Shown one piece after another: positions 5,524-6,696 of a stretch of DNA of 6,696 nt (positions are counted from its first letter, which is position 1; every line of letters begins with the position of its first letter). The notes below the pieces were generated by a model. That model saw only the letters and a program-made list of their open reading frames with translations. It searched no databases and was not told the origin of the DNA. The DNA comes from Eggerthellales bacterium UBA948 (GTDB lineage Bacteria; Actinomycetota; Coriobacteriia; Coriobacteriales; UBA8131), in contig DBCW01000143.1 in the NCBI GenBank assembly GCA_002293265.1, positions 291 through 6,986 on the forward strand, written 5' to 3'. The position numbers and the translations under genes were made by a program.

Positions 5524-6696
5524 TTATGCTTTTTCGTCCACTACAACTGTCTTTCCAAAATAGTAAGACAAGGCCTCAATTTGCCAGGTATCATTTTCCA
5601 GCAGAATTTCCAACATGGTTCTTGTGTCCGATAATGCCGGCGAAACAGTTACTGTATTGCTGTCAGAACTCTCTATCTTCTCAAACATCTCCTTGACCCC
5701 AATATTATACTCGCGCACCTCGCCATAGACTAAATCGTCAGCAGCAAGAATTGAAGTCATATTTAAAATTGGGTGTTGCCCTGCCGGCTGTGCATTAAAC
5801 GGAACAACAAAGGCTAAACATGCACTTAAGATTAAGGCGAGCCTTGCTTTCTTTACACCGGAGACCTCTAAGTCATATTTTTTGACAGCCCAGCCCAGCC
5901 AATAGAAAAGCATGATCGAGATAAACCAAACCGCCATCCAACTTATTAAAGTGAAATAACGAACAACACCATATCCTCCTGTAGCATAAAAACCGGGAGT
6001 AAATGCTGTTGCGTATAGGCAAACAGAAAAAACGGTCATTATGCCGGGATATTTAAACTTGAACGGTAGTTTTGGAATTACGGAGATTAGAAACGGAACC
6101 GCAAGAACAAACAAGAAGAGCAACGGAGTAGTAGAAATGCAGTCTGCAAGCTCAAATAAAGCATATTCAAATGACTTATAAATAGCTTTAACAGGCTGCA
6201 TCTGAGTGTAGTATATGAGGCGATTTGAGTTCCCCGGAGCGGTAATGTTTAGCAAGAGCGCAATAATACCGGTAATTACCGGAGCCAAGATAAGCAGTGA
6301 GAATTTTTTACGTTTAACAAAACACCAGACCAGCAGCGCAGCCATAGAGCAAGATGCAAACAAAGCCACAGGATAGTGCGAGCCACCAATTAAAAAGCAC
6401 AACACCGAAGCCACAGCAATCAAAAGCACCTTTTTGGACTCGTTAAAATACAACCTAACTAAAATAGCTGCCGAGAAATAGCACATCGTGAACGGAATGG
6501 TATAAGCAACTATCCCGGCATACCAAAAGAAGTTCTCACTTGGAGATACAAACTGTATTGTGAGAAAAGTAAAAAACGCCCAAATCCAAATGGAGGCTCT
6601 CCAATCAGACTTAAGGATGTACTTAGAGATTGATGACGCTAAAAGCCATGTGGCAACCAAGAAAAGAACAAGGCTGGTTATTGCAGGAACAGGAGC
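5524..6696 (-). CDS. Multi-pass membrane protein, DUF6056-like, possible GT-C type glycosyltransferase (5' end missing)
   Basis: The frame is open to the right edge, giving 390 codons before a TAA at 5526-5524. A TTG at 6660 could be called as a start, but the 12 upstream in-frame codons are also hydrophobic and continue a membrane helix, so the true start is outside the window. Numbering from the edge, roughly ten hydrophobic segments fill residues 1-300, followed by a soluble tail at about 303-390. The motif FFWYAGIVAYTIP (residues 56-68) resembles the (F/Y)W-x-G-x-x-Y-x-x-P signature I know from DUF6056 proteins, and the tail segment TWQIEALSYYFG resembles their C-terminal W-(I/V)-N...YYG stretch. 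The family has no firm function. The architecture of many helices and an aromatic-rich loop recalls polyprenyl-phosphate-sugar-dependent GT-C enzymes. It lies 21 nt upstream of a polyprenyl-type GT2 gene, which fits a role in transferring or handling the lipid-linked sugar. Family assignment is moderately sure; function is inference. Confidence 0.7.
   Translation of the reverse strand, partial: APVPAITSLVLFLVATWLLASSISKYILKSDWRASIWIWAFFTFLTIQFVSPSENFFWYAGIVAYTIPFTMCYFSAAILVRLYFNESKKVLLIAVASVLCFLIGGSHYPVALFASCSMAALLVWCFVKRKKFSLLILAPVITGIIALLLNITAPGNSNRLIYYTQMQPVKAIYKSFEYALFELADCISTTPLLFLFVLAVPFLISVIPKLPFKFKYPGIMTVFSVCLYATAFTPGFYATGGYGVVRYFTLISWMAVWFISIMLFYWLGWAVKKYDLEVSGVKKARLALILSACLAFVVPFNAQPAGQHPILNMTSILAADDLVYGEVREYNIGVKEMFEKIESSDSNTVTVSPALSDTRTMLEILLENDTWQIEALSYYFGKTVVVDEKA

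Overview
All recognisable genes lie on the minus strand and read from the right edge (6696) to the left edge (1). This looks like a slice of one long surface-polysaccharide or cell-envelope glycan operon, open at both ends. By eye the base composition is mid-40s % GC. Most genes have clear AGGAG-type ribosome binding sites and gaps are short. The combination of a DUF6056-like membrane protein, a polyprenyl-phosphate-type GT2 enzyme and a pair of small SMR-like membrane proteins is what I associate with Gram-positive anaerobes (Firmicutes or Coriobacteriia). That placement is an impression, not a demonstrated assignment.

Order of transcription: (1) a large multi-pass membrane protein, 5' end outside the window (6696-5524); (2) a GT2 glycosyltransferase with two C-terminal membrane helices, of the GtrB/ArnC/dolichol-phosphate-sugar synthase type (5502-4591); (3) a left-handed beta-helix acyltransferase (4562-3987); (4) an extended SDR sugar-nucleotide dehydratase, epimerase or decarboxylase (3952-2981); (5) a WbpE-like DegT-family sugar aminotransferase (2860-1736); (6) a second, divergent DegT-family aminotransferase (1686-610); (7) and (8) two small SMR/EamA-type four-helix proteins, the second cut by the left edge (595-161 and 171-1). 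Most gaps are 14 to 49 nt and the last pair overlaps by 11 nt. The exception is a 120-nt gap between genes 4 and 5 that holds a repeat element: a dRS3-like palindrome plus two further copies of one of its arms at exact 20-nt spacing.

A coherent reading is that genes 3 to 6 make an amino-sugar nucleotide and acylate it, gene 2 moves a sugar onto undecaprenyl phosphate, the SMR pair flips the lipid-linked sugar across the membrane (as ArnE/ArnF do for aminoarabinose), and gene 1 may be the outward-facing transferase or another polymer-handling step. The individual families are familiar. The assembly into one decoration pathway is inference. No nucleotidyltransferase, polymerase, transposase, phage gene, RNA gene or CRISPR array was seen.
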